Of a DNA stretch of 64,000 nt, positions 35,862-45,021 are shown piece by piece. The notes beneath the pieces are model-generated. The model was not told where the DNA came from, searched no databases, and was given only the letters and a program-made list of their open reading frames with translations. Both the position numbers and the translations under genes were made by a program. The number at the start of each line of letters is the position of its first letter. Position 1 is the first letter of the stretch. Where the stretch lies: NCBI GenBank assembly GCA_965249225.1, contig CBDFLT010000007.1:124001-188000 (forward strand), written 5' to 3'. The stretch comes from CBDFLT01 sp965249225. Its GTDB lineage: Bacteria; Chloroflexota; Dehalococcoidia; Lucifugimonadales; G963668185.

Positions 35862-36056
35862 ATGTGGGTAGAGTATCGCAAAGCGCCCAACTTGATGATG
35901 GCCGAGATGTGGAAAGACATCCTGGAAGGCGAGGGTCTGCCAACCAAGATTCTCCCGGAAGGCGACATCCTCACCTGGGGTGAGAGGGTGCCTTTCAGGG
36001 TGCTGGTGCCCCGAGGCCGCGAGCACGTAGCCGATGAGATCCTGAGGAAGCTGTAG
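35862..36056 (+). CDS. small DUF2007-like protein inside the nuo operon
   Basis: The protein is 64 aa, soluble. The pattern YRKAPNLMMAEMWKDILEGEGLP with a C-terminal FRVLVPRGREHVADEIL resembles the DUF2007 'putative signal transducing' ferredoxin-fold domain. It lies between nuoK and nuoL, 9 bases after one and directly abutting the other (TAGATG), so it must be transcribed with complex I. Its role there is unknown; an assembly or regulatory factor is possible. Confidence 0.75.
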   Translation: MWVEYRKAPNLMMAEMWKDILEGEGLPTKILPEGDILTWGERVPFRVLVPRGREHVADEILRKL

Positions 36057-38012
36057 ATGATTTCCGAGCTGGGAGTGTGGCTGATATTCTTTCTGCCGCT
36101 CGGCTCCTTTGTTCTCATCTCGTTCCTTATGCGGCCTTTCCTTAACCGCTTCTCCCGGCTGACGGGTTTCGTCACCGTCCTCGCCATCGGCATAGCGTTC
36201 GCGCTGGCAGTCTGGGCGCTGTTCAGTGTAATCGATGGACCCGCGTCCGACTTCGACTGGCCCGCACACGAGTGGCTCACGGTCGGCGGCCTCGACATCT
36301 CCATCGGTATCCTGATGGACCCTCTTACGGCCATCATGCTGGTCGTGGTTACCGGGGTAAGCCTCCTGATCCAGATATACAGCATGGGCTACATGCAGCG
36401 GGACTCGGGCTACGCGCGCTACTTCGCCTACATGTCGCTCTTCACCGCCTCCATGATCGGGCTTATCATCGCCAGTAACATAGTCCAGCTCTACGTGTTC
36501 TGGGAGCTGGTAGGCCTCTGTTCTTACCTCCTCATCGGCTTCTGGTTCCACAAGCCCGCTGCCGCTGCGGCGGCCAAGAAAGCCTTCATCGTAACCCGCA
36601 TTGGTGACTTCGGCCTGCTGCTGGCGATTATGTACCTGTTCTTCAATGCGGACAGCTTCGCGGGTAGTGGGCTGAACGCGTTGGAGGTCTCGGATATCAA
36701 CGAGGCCGCCAAGGGTGGCCTGCTCGCTACCGGGGTCGTCACCTGGATAGCCGTTGGAATCTTTGCCGGCGCCATTGGGAAGTCGGGCCAGTTCCCGTTG
36801 CACACGTGGCTTCCCGATGCGATGGAGGGCCCGACTCCGGTCAGCGCCCTTATTCACGCGGCCACCATGGTAACCGCGGGGGTGTTCCTGGTAGCCAGGT
36901 TCTTCGACGTCTTCGAGGCGTCCTCCGCCGCTATGAAGACCGTGGCCGTCATCGGTGGGTTCACCGCCGTCTTCGCCGCATCGATGGGCTTAGTGATGAA
37001 CGACATCAAACGCGTGCTGGCTTACTCCACCATTAGCCAGCTGGGCTACATGATGCTCGCCCTGGGAGTGGGCGCCTATGGTGCGGCCGTGTTCCACCTG
37101 TTTACGCACGCCTTCTTCAAGGCCCTGCTATTCCTGGGTTCCGGTAACGTGAGCCACGCGACGGACACCTTCGACATGCGCTATATGGGCGGCCTCCGAA
37201 GGGTGATGCCCCTCACTTACGTCGCGTTCCTCATCGGCGCCTTGAGCCTGGCCGGTATTTTTCCGTTGGCGGGGTTCTGGAGCAAAGACGAGATCCTGGC
37301 TCACGCGTGGAGCAATGGCGCGGCGGTGAGTCAGCTCGTCTTCTGGCTGGCCCTCATCGCCGTATTCATGACGGCGTTCTACATGTTCCGGGCGTTGTTC
37401 ATGACGTTCGAGGGAGAGTTCAGAGGTGGTGGGGATGCCGACGGCGCGCCACGGGCACAGGGGCATGGCGTTCACCTGGCTGAGTCGCCCTGGGCCATGC
37501 TAGGGCCGGTACTGGTTCTGGCCGCCGCCGCCTTAGCCATCGGGTTCATCGTCAATCCCACCACCGGCCTGGGTTTCGTTCCCATTCACTGGCTAAGCGA
37601 GTTCCTGCACGCTGAGGTCGAGGAGTTCAACGTTGGTCTGGCGGCCGTTTCCAGTGCGGTCGCAGTGGCCGGCATTGGCCTGGCGTATCTGATGTACGTG
37701 CCCAAGAGGGTCTCGGCGCAACGGCTGGGCCAACGGTTCAGGCCGGCCTATGTTCTTCTGTCGCGTAAGTACTATTTCGACGACCTCTACGAGGACATTC
37801 TGACGACCCGCTTTTTCTACCGGAAGTTTGCCTACGCGACGGACTGGATCGATAAATCCATCATCGATGGCGTGGTTCGTCTGGTCGACAAGATCGGTCG
37901 TAACATCGGGCGAGGGATAGCACTGGCGCAGACCGGACAGCTTCAGGGCTATGGCGTGGCTATCTCAGTAGGGATTTTGGTGATCTTCGGCATATATCTG
38001 TTCTGGCGGTAG
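36057..38012 (+). CDS. nuoL: NADH-quinone oxidoreductase subunit L
   Basis: The protein is 651 aa, an antiporter-like proton-pumping subunit. Motifs are FWELVGLCSYLLIGFWFHKP, GKSGQFPLHTWLPDAMEGPTPVSALIHAATMVTAGV (in parts), VLAYSTISQLGYMMLALG and HAFFKALLFLGSGNVSHA. The C-terminal lateral helix and final membrane segment (GYGVAISVGILVIFGIYLFW) are present, so it is full length. Confidence 0.96.
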   Translation: MISELGVWLIFFLPLGSFVLISFLMRPFLNRFSRLTGFVTVLAIGIAFALAVWALFSVIDGPASDFDWPAHEWLTVGGLDISIGILMDPLTAIMLVVVTGVSLLIQIYSMGYMQRDSGYARYFAYMSLFTASMIGLIIASNIVQLYVFWELVGLCSYLLIGFWFHKPAAAAAAKKAFIVTRIGDFGLLLAIMYLFFNADSFAGSGLNALEVSDINEAAKGGLLATGVVTWIAVGIFAGAIGKSGQFPLHTWLPDAMEGPTPVSALIHAATMVTAGVFLVARFFDVFEASSAAMKTVAVIGGFTAVFAASMGLVMNDIKRVLAYSTISQLGYMMLALGVGAYGAAVFHLFTHAFFKALLFLGSGNVSHATDTFDMRYMGGLRRVMPLTYVAFLIGALSLAGIFPLAGFWSKDEILAHAWSNGAAVSQLVFWLALIAVFMTAFYMFRALFMTFEGEFRGGGDADGAPRAQGHGVHLAESPWAMLGPVLVLAAAALAIGFIVNPTTGLGFVPIHWLSEFLHAEVEEFNVGLAAVSSAVAVAGIGLAYLMYVPKRVSAQRLGQRFRPAYVLLSRKYYFDDLYEDILTTRFFYRKFAYATDWIDKSIIDGVVRLVDKIGRNIGRGIALAQTGQLQGYGVAISVGILVIFGIYLFWR

Positions 38013-38022
38013 CGAGGTAGGT

Positions 38023-39540
38023 TTGGAGTTCTCAGGCTGGCTGACCGCGACCGTGTTCCTGCCCATGGCGGGGGCCGCTCTGCTGGCCCTGTTCATCCGG
38101 GGTGATCGGCGCGTGCGCTATTTCGCTGGTGCGATTGCACTCGCCGACCTGGCGCTGAGCATTCTGGTATTTGTCAGGTACGACCTGGACAAAGGGGGCC
38201 TGCAGCTCGTCGACAGAGTCGTCGACTGGGTCCCGGTCAGTTCCTTTGAGGTCCAGTACTTCCTGGCTGTCGATGGCCTGAGCGCCCCTCTCGTCCTGCT
38301 GACAGGGTTGCTGGGAATGGCGGCGATATTCGCCTCATGGGGCATCAAGCTCCGCGTTCGGGAGTACTTCATCTGGCTCCTGGCCCTCCAGACCGCCGTG
38401 ATGGGGGTCTTCGCGGCACAGGACTTCCTCATGTTCTTCGTGATGTGGGAGCTGGAGCTGGTCCCAATGTTCTTCCTCATCTCCATCTGGGGAAGTGGTC
38501 GCAAAGAGTACTCGGCCATGAAATTCCTCATCTTTACTCTGGTCGGCAGCGGGTTCATGCTGGTGGGCATTCTCGCCCTGTTCTTCTCGACCGGCACCTT
38601 CGACATGACGGAGATGCCCCAGGCGATCAAGGACAGCGCACTGGTTATTCCTATAGGCTGGATATTCGCGTTATTGTTCATCGGATTCGCGGTCAAGCTG
38701 CCCATCTGGCCTCTGCACACTTGGCTTCCCGACGCCCACACCGATGCGCCCACCGCGGTCAGTGTGATGCTTGCCGGGGTCCTCTTAAAAATGGGGGCCT
38801 ACGGCATTCTGCGCGTCTCCACAGGGATGTTCCCCGGGGTGATCGTTGACGTTGCCTGGTTGCTGGCTACCGTCGGCGTCATCAACATACTGTACGGAGC
38901 CGTGGTCACGATGCGGCAGACCGACCTCAAGCGACTGGTGGCCTTTAGCAGCATCAGCCACATGGGTTACGTGCTGGTTGGCGTTTCCTCCGTTGCCGGC
39001 GTCGCGGGCGCGGTATCGCCCGTGGGCCTTACCGGGGCCTCAATGCAGATGTTCACGCACGGCACCATCACCGGGCTTTTGTTCCTGCTTGTGGGGCTGA
39101 TGTACGACAAGGTTCATACCCGGTATATACCCGACCTGGGTGGCCTGGCGCAGCGAATGCCCGTATTGGCGGCCGCGTTCCTGTTAGCCGGACTGGCCGC
39201 CTTGGGTCTGCCCGGTACCAGCGGCTTCGTATCTGAAGTTCTGGTCTTCCTGGGCACATTCCCGGTGTGGAGCTGGGCCACGGCCCTGGCCGCTTTCGGG
39301 ATAATACTAACCGCGGGCTACATCCTTTGGATGGTCCAGCGGGCGTTGTTCGGCCCAAGGATCGAGCGATTCGACTTGGTCAAGGACGCGACGGCCCTGG
39401 AGCTTGTCCCGGTGGCCGTGCTCATTGCGGCGATCATGGTCGTGGGCATATACCCCGCTTTTATATCCGACGTTTTCACCAATGGGATCGAACCGCTGGT
39501 GGACTCTCTGCAGCAGGCCGCCCTGGCGAGGGCTCCCTAG
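38023..39540 (+). CDS. nuoM: NADH-quinone oxidoreductase subunit M
   Basis: The protein is 505 aa, an antiporter-like subunit. Motifs are MWELELVPMFFLISIWG, FAVKLPIWPLHTWLPDAHTDAPTAVSVMLAGVLLKMGAYG (in parts) and LVAFSSISHMGYVLVG, with conserved Glu and Lys in the membrane. The start is TTG at 38023 with GAGGTAGG just upstream; nuoL ends 10 bases before. Confidence 0.96.
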   Translation: MEFSGWLTATVFLPMAGAALLALFIRGDRRVRYFAGAIALADLALSILVFVRYDLDKGGLQLVDRVVDWVPVSSFEVQYFLAVDGLSAPLVLLTGLLGMAAIFASWGIKLRVREYFIWLLALQTAVMGVFAAQDFLMFFVMWELELVPMFFLISIWGSGRKEYSAMKFLIFTLVGSGFMLVGILALFFSTGTFDMTEMPQAIKDSALVIPIGWIFALLFIGFAVKLPIWPLHTWLPDAHTDAPTAVSVMLAGVLLKMGAYGILRVSTGMFPGVIVDVAWLLATVGVINILYGAVVTMRQTDLKRLVAFSSISHMGYVLVGVSSVAGVAGAVSPVGLTGASMQMFTHGTITGLLFLLVGLMYDKVHTRYIPDLGGLAQRMPVLAAAFLLAGLAALGLPGTSGFVSEVLVFLGTFPVWSWATALAAFGIILTAGYILWMVQRALFGPRIERFDLVKDATALELVPVAVLIAAIMVVGIYPAFISDVFTNGIEPLVDSLQQAALARAP

Positions 39541-41031
39541 ATGACTCAGCACGATCTGTACCTGCTATCGCCCGAGCTGAGCGTGGCTGGACTGGCCATC
39601 GCGCTCGTTCTGCTCGATCTGGTGGTCTCGCGAAAGGGCGTTCTCCCCGCACTGGCCGTCATTGGCCTGGCCGTGCCCCTGGCGTTCAGCATCATCCTGT
39701 GGCGAGACCTGGACGGCGATGGTGCCCAGATGCAGGGGATTTTCAATACCCTGGCGGTTGACAGGTTCAGCCTCTTCTTCAAGTTCCTGTTTATCGGCGT
39801 GGCGGGCCTGGTGGTCCTGATATCGTCGGACTACGTCAGAAGGTTCCATCGGTTCCAGGCCGAGTACTACGCCCTTGTCCTATTCTCGGTCTGCGGCATG
39901 ATGCTGCTGGCCTCGACCGTCGAGCTGATTTCGATCTACCTCGCCTTGGAGCTTACGGCCCTGCCCATTGCCGCTCTGGCCGCGTTCCTCAGGGATAGCC
40001 GCTCGTCGGAGTCGGGAATGAAGTTCTTGATCCTGAGCGCCATCAGCTCGGCGGTGCTGCTGTACGGCATGGTCCTGATCTATGGTTTCACCGGGGCCAC
40101 CGTGCTGGCGGAGGTGGCGGAGCGGATTCGGGACATCGGCCTGGACGAGGACCTGCCGTTTGGGAGCTACGCTATTCTGCTCGGGATTGTCCTGATAATC
40201 GCAGGCTTCGGTTTCAAGATAGCGATAGTACCGTTCCAGATGTGGGCGCCCGACGTGTACGAGGGTTCCCCGACCCCCATAACCGCGTTCCTGTCGGTTG
40301 CCAGCAAGGCGGCGGGCTTCGCGGTGATTCTCAGGGTGTTTTATATTGCCTTCCCGCTCGATCTACTCAGCATCGAGTGGAGCGCCATATTCGCGGTGCT
40401 CAGCGCCCTGTCCATGACATTGGGCAACCTGGTTGCCATGGCGCAGAACAACATCAAGCGGATGCTGGCTTACAGCACGGTCGCGCACGCCGGCTACCTG
40501 CTGGTGGGACTGGCGGCCGTGACCGCCCGTGCGCCCTTGGACCAGGCCCTTATGGGTCCATCGGGCGTGCTTTTCTATCTCGGCGGCTACGCGGCCACGA
40601 ATCTGGCGGTTTTCTCGGCCGTCATCGCCATATCGAACCGCATAGGCAGCGACAAGATAGATGATTTCGCCGGTATGGGGCGACGCTCACCTTTCCTGGC
40701 GGCGGTGTTGCTGTTCGGCATGATCTCACTCATTGGCATCCCCCCCACCGTAGGCTTCATGGCCAAGGTGTACATATTCGGAGCGGCGGTCAACAGCGGC
40801 CTGGAGTGGCTGGTGGTAGTGGGCGTGATCAACAGCGCCATATCCGCTTACTACTACCTGAGGGTTGTCAAAGTCATGTACATGTTGCCTCCGACGACCG
40901 AAGAGCGGGTGTCTTCCCCGGTGCCCATGCAGCTGGCGCTGACGACGACCGCGGCTGCGGTACTGTTTTTTGGGGCCTATCCCACTCCGTTGCTCAACTT
41001 TGCCAGGACCGCCGCTCAGGTCCTGCTATAG
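39541..41031 (+). CDS. nuoN: NADH-quinone oxidoreductase subunit N
   Basis: The protein is 496 aa, the third antiporter-like subunit. Motifs are IYLALELTALPIAALAAF, GFGFKIAIVPFQMWAPDVYEGSPTPITAFLSVASKAAGF (in parts) and KRMLAYSTVAHAGYLLVGL. The ATG directly follows the nuoM stop. It is the last nuo gene; no nuoE, nuoF or nuoG follows. Confidence 0.96.
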   Translation: MTQHDLYLLSPELSVAGLAIALVLLDLVVSRKGVLPALAVIGLAVPLAFSIILWRDLDGDGAQMQGIFNTLAVDRFSLFFKFLFIGVAGLVVLISSDYVRRFHRFQAEYYALVLFSVCGMMLLASTVELISIYLALELTALPIAALAAFLRDSRSSESGMKFLILSAISSAVLLYGMVLIYGFTGATVLAEVAERIRDIGLDEDLPFGSYAILLGIVLIIAGFGFKIAIVPFQMWAPDVYEGSPTPITAFLSVASKAAGFAVILRVFYIAFPLDLLSIEWSAIFAVLSALSMTLGNLVAMAQNNIKRMLAYSTVAHAGYLLVGLAAVTARAPLDQALMGPSGVLFYLGGYAATNLAVFSAVIAISNRIGSDKIDDFAGMGRRSPFLAAVLLFGMISLIGIPPTVGFMAKVYIFGAAVNSGLEWLVVVGVINSAISAYYYLRVVKVMYMLPPTTEERVSSPVPMQLALTTTAAAVLFFGAYPTPLLNFARTAAQVLL

Positions 41032-41066
41032 TCGCCTCCCCGTCCTCCGTCCCGCACCTGCGTTCG

Positions 41067-41095
41067 TTGACACGTCATCTACCCGGTGCGAGAAT
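41067..41095 (+). promoter_or_regulatory. promoter of nadK and downstream genes
   Basis: TTGACA (41067-41072) and GAGAAT (41090-41095) are 17 bases apart, with TGC before the -10. The predicted start near 41102 gives a leader of about 65 bases. It lies in the 135-base gap after nuoN, so nadK need not depend on the nuo promoter. Confidence 0.5.
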
Positions 41096-41166
41096 CTTTA
41101 CGGAACCAAGTACTACAGCTTGGCTCTCTGGTGCCATATATCCCCTCACTGGAAGCCTTGTTCAAG

Positions 41167-42036
41167 ATGGCCACGCGAAACATAGTTGGACTGGTCTACA
41201 ACGCAAAGGTGCCGGAAGCGGCCCGCCTGGCCGGTTCGTTGCAGGAGGCGCTGGAACTCCGAGAGAGGGCGTGGATCAGCGCCGCCGGCGATCTCGCCGG
41301 CCTTGAAAACGAGATCAGGAGAACGTCCACAATAATCACCGTTGGAGGCGACGGAACTATCCTGCGTACCGTGAGGGTTGCGGCGCCCCACTCCGTTCCT
41401 ATCCTGGGTATCAACATGGGTCGAGTCGGGTTCATGACCGAGATTTCGGTCGAGGAGGCCCTGCAAAAGGTCCCCACCTACCTCAACGGCGAGGCCAGGG
41501 TGGAGGAGCGTATGATGCTTCAGGCCTCAGTAGTCTCAGAGAATGAGGAAGAGCCAAGGCTTACGCTTCATGTGCTCAACGATATCGTTGTAGGCCGCGC
41601 GGCTGTGGCAAAGCTCCTCAATGTGGAGGCCACGGTCGACAACGTCCCGATGACCACGTACCGCGCCGATGGAGTGGTCGTCGCTACGGCTACCGGAAGC
41701 ACAGCCTATACGATGTCGATTGGGGGGCCTATAGTCTCCCCAGGTGCGAAGGTGATACTGATGCATCCGGTTGCCGCCCATCTGGGTTTAAGAACATCCC
41801 TCGTCCTGCCTGTGGATTCAGTGGTGGAGCTGCGCGTTAGGGGCAGCGCTGAGGCCATCCTAAGCGCCGACGGCTTCACCGACGCTAGCCTCGGTACCGG
41901 CGACAGGGTTGTCATCCGGCGCAGCCCACACATTGCTCGGTTCCTCCGTGCCGGCCCTCCGTCCGATTTCTACGCCAACCTGACCAGCCGGCTGGGCCTT
42001 GTGGATCCGACTCAACACAAGGGACTCGAACAGTGA
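41167..42036 (+). CDS. nadK: NAD kinase
   Basis: The protein is about 289 aa and phosphorylates NAD to NADP. GGDGT is at residues 60-64 (TIITVGGDGTILRT), followed by GINMGRVGFMTE, LNDIVVGR and the glycine-rich DGVVVATATGSTAYTMSIGGPIV. I chose the ATG at 41167 (MATRNIVGLVYN), where homology begins; a frame starting at 41086 would put the start upstream of the predicted transcription start. Confidence 0.95.
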   Translation: MATRNIVGLVYNAKVPEAARLAGSLQEALELRERAWISAAGDLAGLENEIRRTSTIITVGGDGTILRTVRVAAPHSVPILGINMGRVGFMTEISVEEALQKVPTYLNGEARVEERMMLQASVVSENEEEPRLTLHVLNDIVVGRAAVAKLLNVEATVDNVPMTTYRADGVVVATATGSTAYTMSIGGPIVSPGAKVILMHPVAAHLGLRTSLVLPVDSVVELRVRGSAEAILSADGFTDASLGTGDRVVIRRSPHIARFLRAGPPSDFYANLTSRLGLVDPTQHKGLEQ

Positions 42037-42584
42037 CGGAAGCTGGGATTCAGCCCGAGGAGCTGGTTCGCAGCGCACAGATATTCGACGGCAAAATATT
42101 CAAAGTACGGGTCGATACCGTAAAGCTTCCCGACGGACGCGAGGCCGTCCGGGAGGTAGTGCGTCACCGCCCCGCGGCGGTGGTGTTGCCTATAGATGCC
42201 CAGGGGAACGTCTTGCTGGTCCGTCAATATCGCTACGCCGTTGGTAAAGTGCTTCTCGAGGCCCCTGCCGGCCTTATGGAAGAGTCGGAAGCCCCACAGG
42301 ATACTGCCCAGAGGGAGTTGCAGGAGGAGACGGGTTACCTGTCGCGGGACCTTCACGCCCTGGGTGGCTTTTGGACCGGCCCAGGGTTTTGCGACGAGTA
42401 CATCTACGCCTACCTGGCCAAGGACCTGGTGCCCAGCGACCGAAATCAGGACCCCGACGAGAACATACAGGTTGAGCGGATGCCCTTGGCCCGGGTGATG
42501 CAACTAGCCCGTGACGGCACCATCGAGGACGCCAAGACCCTGGCCGTTTTACATCTGGCAGCCACCAACGACGGCCTGGGATAG
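42033..42584 (+). CDS. Nudix hydrolase, ADP-ribose pyrophosphatase type
   Basis: The protein is 183 aa. The Nudix box is complete (G-x5-E-x7-REL-x-EE-x-GY, in GLMEESEAPQDTAQRELQEE). The surrounding pattern VVLPIDAQGNVLLVRQYRYAVGKVLLEAPAG matches ADP-ribose/NDP-sugar pyrophosphatases. The start is GTG overlapping the nadK stop (GTGA), so translation is coupled. The pairing with NAD kinase suggests a role in pyridine nucleotide turnover. Confidence 0.92.
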   Translation: MTEAGIQPEELVRSAQIFDGKIFKVRVDTVKLPDGREAVREVVRHRPAAVVLPIDAQGNVLLVRQYRYAVGKVLLEAPAGLMEESEAPQDTAQRELQEETGYLSRDLHALGGFWTGPGFCDEYIYAYLAKDLVPSDRNQDPDENIQVERMPLARVMQLARDGTIEDAKTLAVLHLAATNDGLG

Positions 42585-42595
42585 GGTACAACGAC

Positions 42596-43756
42596 GTGAC
42601 CGTCAAGACCTCCTCTGAGACGCGACGCCAGATCGTGGACTTGGTCCGCGACTTCGTTCGGCGAGATGTCGAGCCGATTGCCGCCGACTACGATGCCCAG
42701 GATCTCTATCCGGACCACCTGGTGCCGAAGATGAGGGACATGGGTCTCTTCGGCATTACCATCCCAGAGGAGTATGGCGGCCTCGGCCTGGACTACACCA
42801 CCTTCGCCCTGATCTTCGAGGAGCTCAGCAAGGGCTGGATGAGCGTGAGCGGCATCATAGGCACCCACCACGTCATGAGCTACGTCATCGACAGCTTCGG
42901 CACCGAGGACCAGAAGGGCCGTTTTCTACCCATGATGGCGCGGGCGGAGATAAGAGGTGGGCTGGCCCTCACTGAGCCTGAGGCGGGGAGCGACGTCCAG
43001 AATATTCAGACGGCGGCGGTCAGAGACGGCGAGGACTACGTGCTCAACGGCAGCAAGATGTTCATCACCAATGCCGAAAACGGCAACGCCTTCGCCGTCC
43101 TCACTAAAACCGACAAGGACGCCGACCCTCCGTACAAGGGGATGTCGTGTTTCATCGTGGAGAAGCCCAATCCCGGGCTTACCGTAGGCCCGAAGCTGGA
43201 CAAGCTGGGGTACCGCGGCCTCGAGTCGGCGGAGCTGGTCTTCGGGGACTGTCGTGTCCCGGCCGAAAACCTGGTGGGTGGGGAGGAGGGCCATGGATTC
43301 CGTCAGGTCATGAGCGGTCTCGAGACGGGTCGCATAAACATCGCCGCCCGCGCGGTGGGCGTGGCCGAGGCGGCGCTGGACGCCGCCATGAAATACGCCA
43401 AACAGCGCAAGACCTTCGGCGTCCCCATCGCCAAGCATCAGGCCATCCAGATTAAGATCGCGGACATGGCCACCAAGGTCCGGGCGGCCCGTTTGCTCAC
43501 GTACGACGCCGCGGCAAAGAAGGACGAGGGGGCCCGCGTGGACCTGGAGGCGGGGATGGCAAAGCTTTTCGCCAGCGAGATATGCGCCGAGGTGACTCTG
43601 GAGGCCATGCGCATCCATGGCGGGTATGGCTACATCAAGGGCTATCCCGTCGAGCGCTACTACAGGGACGCGCCCCTCATGATCATCGGTGAGGGCACCA
43701 ACGAGATCCAGCGCCTGGTCATCGCCCGCCGGTTGCTGCAGATCGACAGCTTGTGA
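42596..43756 (+). CDS. acyl-CoA dehydrogenase
   Basis: The protein is 386 aa, a FAD flavoenzyme introducing the alpha-beta double bond in acyl-CoA. Signatures are GLALTEPEAGSDVQNIQT, YVLNGSKMFITNAENG, the helix of QRKTFGVPIAKHQAIQIKIADM, and MRIHGGYGYIKGYPVERYYRD. The catalytic Glu is in GEGTNEIQR, the short/medium-chain enzyme position. The start is GTG at 42596, 11 bases after the Nudix gene. Chain-length preference cannot be read. Confidence 0.93.
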   Translation: MTVKTSSETRRQIVDLVRDFVRRDVEPIAADYDAQDLYPDHLVPKMRDMGLFGITIPEEYGGLGLDYTTFALIFEELSKGWMSVSGIIGTHHVMSYVIDSFGTEDQKGRFLPMMARAEIRGGLALTEPEAGSDVQNIQTAAVRDGEDYVLNGSKMFITNAENGNAFAVLTKTDKDADPPYKGMSCFIVEKPNPGLTVGPKLDKLGYRGLESAELVFGDCRVPAENLVGGEEGHGFRQVMSGLETGRINIAARAVGVAEAALDAAMKYAKQRKTFGVPIAKHQAIQIKIADMATKVRAARLLTYDAAAKKDEGARVDLEAGMAKLFASEICAEVTLEAMRIHGGYGYIKGYPVERYYRDAPLMIIGEGTNEIQRLVIARRLLQIDSL

Positions 43757-43782
43757 GGACGAGGCTGTTCGGCCTCTCATCC

Positions 43783-43804
43783 CAGGGTGGCTTATCCCAC
43801 CCTG
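43783..43804 (+). terminator. stem-loop after the acyl-CoA dehydrogenase gene
   Basis: CAGGGTGG (43783-43790) pairs perfectly with CCACCCTG (43797-43804) across a 6-base loop, 27 bases after the stop codon and between convergent genes. There is no T-run, so it may be a non-canonical or bidirectional terminator. Confidence 0.5.
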
Positions 43805-43900
43805 CCGCTCTGGACGGCGTCTGGACGTGCCACACCACCGAGAATCAGTCCCGGTAGGAGTTGGTCTGGTGAGAACGGGGCCGAGAAAACTTGATGGCCG

Positions 43901-44983
43901 CTAGATCAGTCGCTGGACGCCGAGTGCGGTGGGCCTCGCGTGGCCGTTGGTCGCTATACTCCCTTCGGGGGCCGATGTAACGGGTACCTGACCGTTGACG
44001 GCCGACTTCGCGATGGCCTTGGTCGATGCCGGGTCATCGGCGCTCTTCAGTCCGGTGGCCACCAGGGTGATGCTCACCCGCCTGCACCACTTGGGCTCCT
44101 GTACCACGCCGAACACCATGTTTGCATCGGCGTTGCAGGCGTCCCGTATCGTGTCCGCTATCTTGTGGACCTGACGGAGGGTAAGGTCCTTACCGCCCGT
44201 GACGTTGAGCAGGACTCCCCTGGCTCCCTCCAGCGGAGTATCGAACAGGGGATTGGCCAGGGCCGCTTGGACAGCGTCGGAGCCGGCGTTCCTGCCCCTT
44301 CCCTCGCCCATGGCCATGAAAGATGGCCCTCCGTGGCTCGTTATGGACCTGACGTCGGCGAAATCCACGTTGATCAGGCCGGGCGCCGTGATGATGTCGG
44401 AGATTCCCTGTACCCCTTGTCTCAGGACCTCGTCGGCCAGCTGGAACGCTTTATCCAGAGATGCCTTGCCGTCCAACGATGAGAGGAGTCTGTCGTTGTC
44501 GACGGCGATAAGGGTGTCCACTTTCTGTTGCAGCACCTCCAGGCTTACCTCGGCGAGGGCCCTGCGCGCGGGCCCTTCGAAGGAGAACGGCCGGGTGACG
44601 ACGCCGATGGTCAAGGCACCCTGCTTTCTGGCGATGTCCGCGATGGTGGCCGCCGCGCCCGTCCCCGTGCCACCGCCCATGCCGGCGGTTATGAAGACCA
44701 GGTCTGAACCGGCCATCATTTCCGAGACCTGTTCGTGGCTCTCTTTTATCGCTTTGCGGCCTACGATTGGGTTGCCCCCTGAGCCCATTCCGCCGGTGAT
44801 GTTAGGCCCTATGGCCAAGGTGGCGACGTCCTTGGTCCGCGTCAACGCCTGAACGTCGGTGTTGATCGCCAGCAAATCGACGCCGCGAAGTTTCCGCTTC
44901 GCCATCCTCAGGACCGCGTTGCACCCGGCGCCTCCTACTCCGACCACCAGCAAGCGTGCCTGGGAATGAGTGGTGTTGTTCAT
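43901..44983 (-). CDS. ftsZ: FtsZ-family tubulin-like GTPase
   Basis: The protein is 360 aa. Nucleotide motifs are VGVGGAGCNAVLRM, the tubulin signature MGGGTGTGAAA and the T7 catalytic loop NVDFADVRSI, so it should polymerise and hydrolyse GTP. The core ends near SITLVATGL. The remaining tail of about 45 residues lacks the usual conserved IPxFLR-type peptide for FtsA/SepF/ZipA contact and ends ALGVQRLI. I chose the ATG at 44983 because AGGAG lies about 8 bases upstream; a longer frame would overlap the upstream small gene. Confidence 0.92.
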   Translation of the reverse strand: MNNTTHSQARLLVVGVGGAGCNAVLRMAKRKLRGVDLLAINTDVQALTRTKDVATLAIGPNITGGMGSGGNPIVGRKAIKESHEQVSEMMAGSDLVFITAGMGGGTGTGAAATIADIARKQGALTIGVVTRPFSFEGPARRALAEVSLEVLQQKVDTLIAVDNDRLLSSLDGKASLDKAFQLADEVLRQGVQGISDIITAPGLINVDFADVRSITSHGGPSFMAMGEGRGRNAGSDAVQAALANPLFDTPLEGARGVLLNVTGGKDLTLRQVHKIADTIRDACNADANMVFGVVQEPKWCRRVSITLVATGLKSADDPASTKAIAKSAVNGQVPVTSAPEGSIATNGHARPTALGVQRLI

Positions 44984-45021
44984 GGTCACGGCTCCTGATC
45001 TTATCTTGTGCGCTTCGGCGT

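Noticed and set aside
35271..36857. Long minus-strand open frame of about 528 codons
   Set aside because: It is antisense to nuoJ, nuoK and nuoL. The translated protein is hydrophilic and repetitive, as expected from the complement of membrane-protein codons.
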